Origin: Corbicula japonica
Lineage: Eukaryota; Mollusca; Bivalvia; Venerida; Cyrenidae
Assembly: GCA_038501625.1 (NCBI GenBank)
Contig: JAZAYU010000006.1
Coordinates: forward strand, 14,386,638-14,450,637
DNA length: 64,000 nucleotides
Reading direction: 5' to 3'
Below are positions 63,365 through 64,000 of this stretch, piece after piece. The notes below the pieces were generated by a model. The model was not told the DNA's origin, did no database searches, and was given only the letters and a program-made list of their open reading frames with translations. Position numbers and translations under genes: made by a program. The stretch's first letter is position 1. The number at the start of each line of letters is the position of its first letter.

Positions 63365-64000
63365 AGTACTAGCACATCACAATTTTACGGGTTATGCCCT
63401 CAAGTAATGACATGTAAAGGGAACTGCGTTACCTAATGTCCTTTAGGACTCACAGGTCACAAGTTCAGGGTTATGCCCTTAAATATTGGTATATAACAAT
63501 TTAAGATGATATGGTCCTTGAATTCTGACAGTCTCACAGGGTTTTGCACTTCGAGTACTGGCACATCACAGTTCAATAGGTTACTCCTTGAGTTCAAATG
63601 TGTAACAAATGGATTATGTCCCATGGGTACCAACATGTCACAAGTCAAAGGGTTATGCCCCTTGTGTACTGGCACATCACAGTTCAATGGGTTACTCCTC
63701 GAGTACAAATGTGTAACAAATGGATTATGTCCCATGGGTACCAACATGTCCCAAGTCAAAGGGTTATGCCCCTTGTGTACTGGCACATCACAGTTCAATG
63801 GGTTACTCCTTGAGTACAAATGTGTAACAAATGGATTATGTCCCATGGGAACCAACATGTCCCAAGTCAAAGGGTTATGCCCCTTGTGTACTGGCACATC
63901 ACAGTTCAATGGGTTACTCCTCGAGTACAAATGTGTAACAAATGGATTATGTCCCATGGGTACCAACATGTCCCAAGTCAAAGGGTTATGCCCCTTGTGT
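63365..64000. repeat. 111-bp minisatellite running off the right edge
   Basis: Units anchored at CTTGTGTACTGGCACATCAC start at 63661, 63772 and 63883 with an exact 111-bp period, continuing to the end of the window. From about 63365 to 63650 the units are more diverged. As 111 is divisible by three, one frame stays open on the minus strand (37-residue repeats). This is probably incidental. Confidence 0.85.

Noticed and set aside
63457..63981. Minus-strand frame of 174 codons with 37-residue repeats
   Set aside because: It follows the 111-bp minisatellite, again a multiple of three, with no supporting gene signal.

Overview
This is a eukaryotic window, most probably from a bivalve mollusc. 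The two genes in it have long introns and ordinary GT-AG splice sites. Much of the remaining DNA is repeats of a kind reported from bivalves: short palindromic MITEs and elements built around tandem units of about 160 bp. The species cannot be named from the sequence.

Two conserved genes lie head to head. On the minus strand, CEBPZ (the NOC1/Mak21-type 60S ribosome biogenesis factor) starts at 24008 and runs leftward through 23 exons to the window edge. Its reading frame stays open for 777 codons and the C-terminus is cut off. On the plus strand, a complete 17-exon glycogen phosphorylase (859 aa) runs from 30587 to 56956, with a likely 3.4-kb 3' UTR ending near the AATAAA at 60409. All splice junctions in both genes were assigned by eye, and the exon phases add up without a frameshift. 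The genes belong to unrelated pathways (ribosome assembly and glycogen breakdown), and nothing suggests they work together.

The 6.6 kb between the two starts holds a cluster of ACGG(C/A)CCA motifs beside the CEBPZ start, a 2.7-kb inverted-repeat element carrying arrays of the 10-bp palindrome AGGTGCACCT, and a triplicated segment. Introns, the phosphorylase 3' UTR and the right flank hold about 29 copies of a TTAA-flanked double-palindrome MITE, eight copies of a CCAAT-containing foldback, seven elements with a shared rolling-circle-like architecture, and several TIR elements with target duplications (TA, TAA or 8 bp). The right edge enters a 111-bp minisatellite.

The strongest unusual signal is the nested transposon record. 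Several insertions can be compared with an empty site elsewhere in the window. Three of them, in the rolling-circle-like class, fall in T-runs, leave two extra Ts and end in CTAG. No tRNA, rRNA, CRISPR or bacterial feature was seen.
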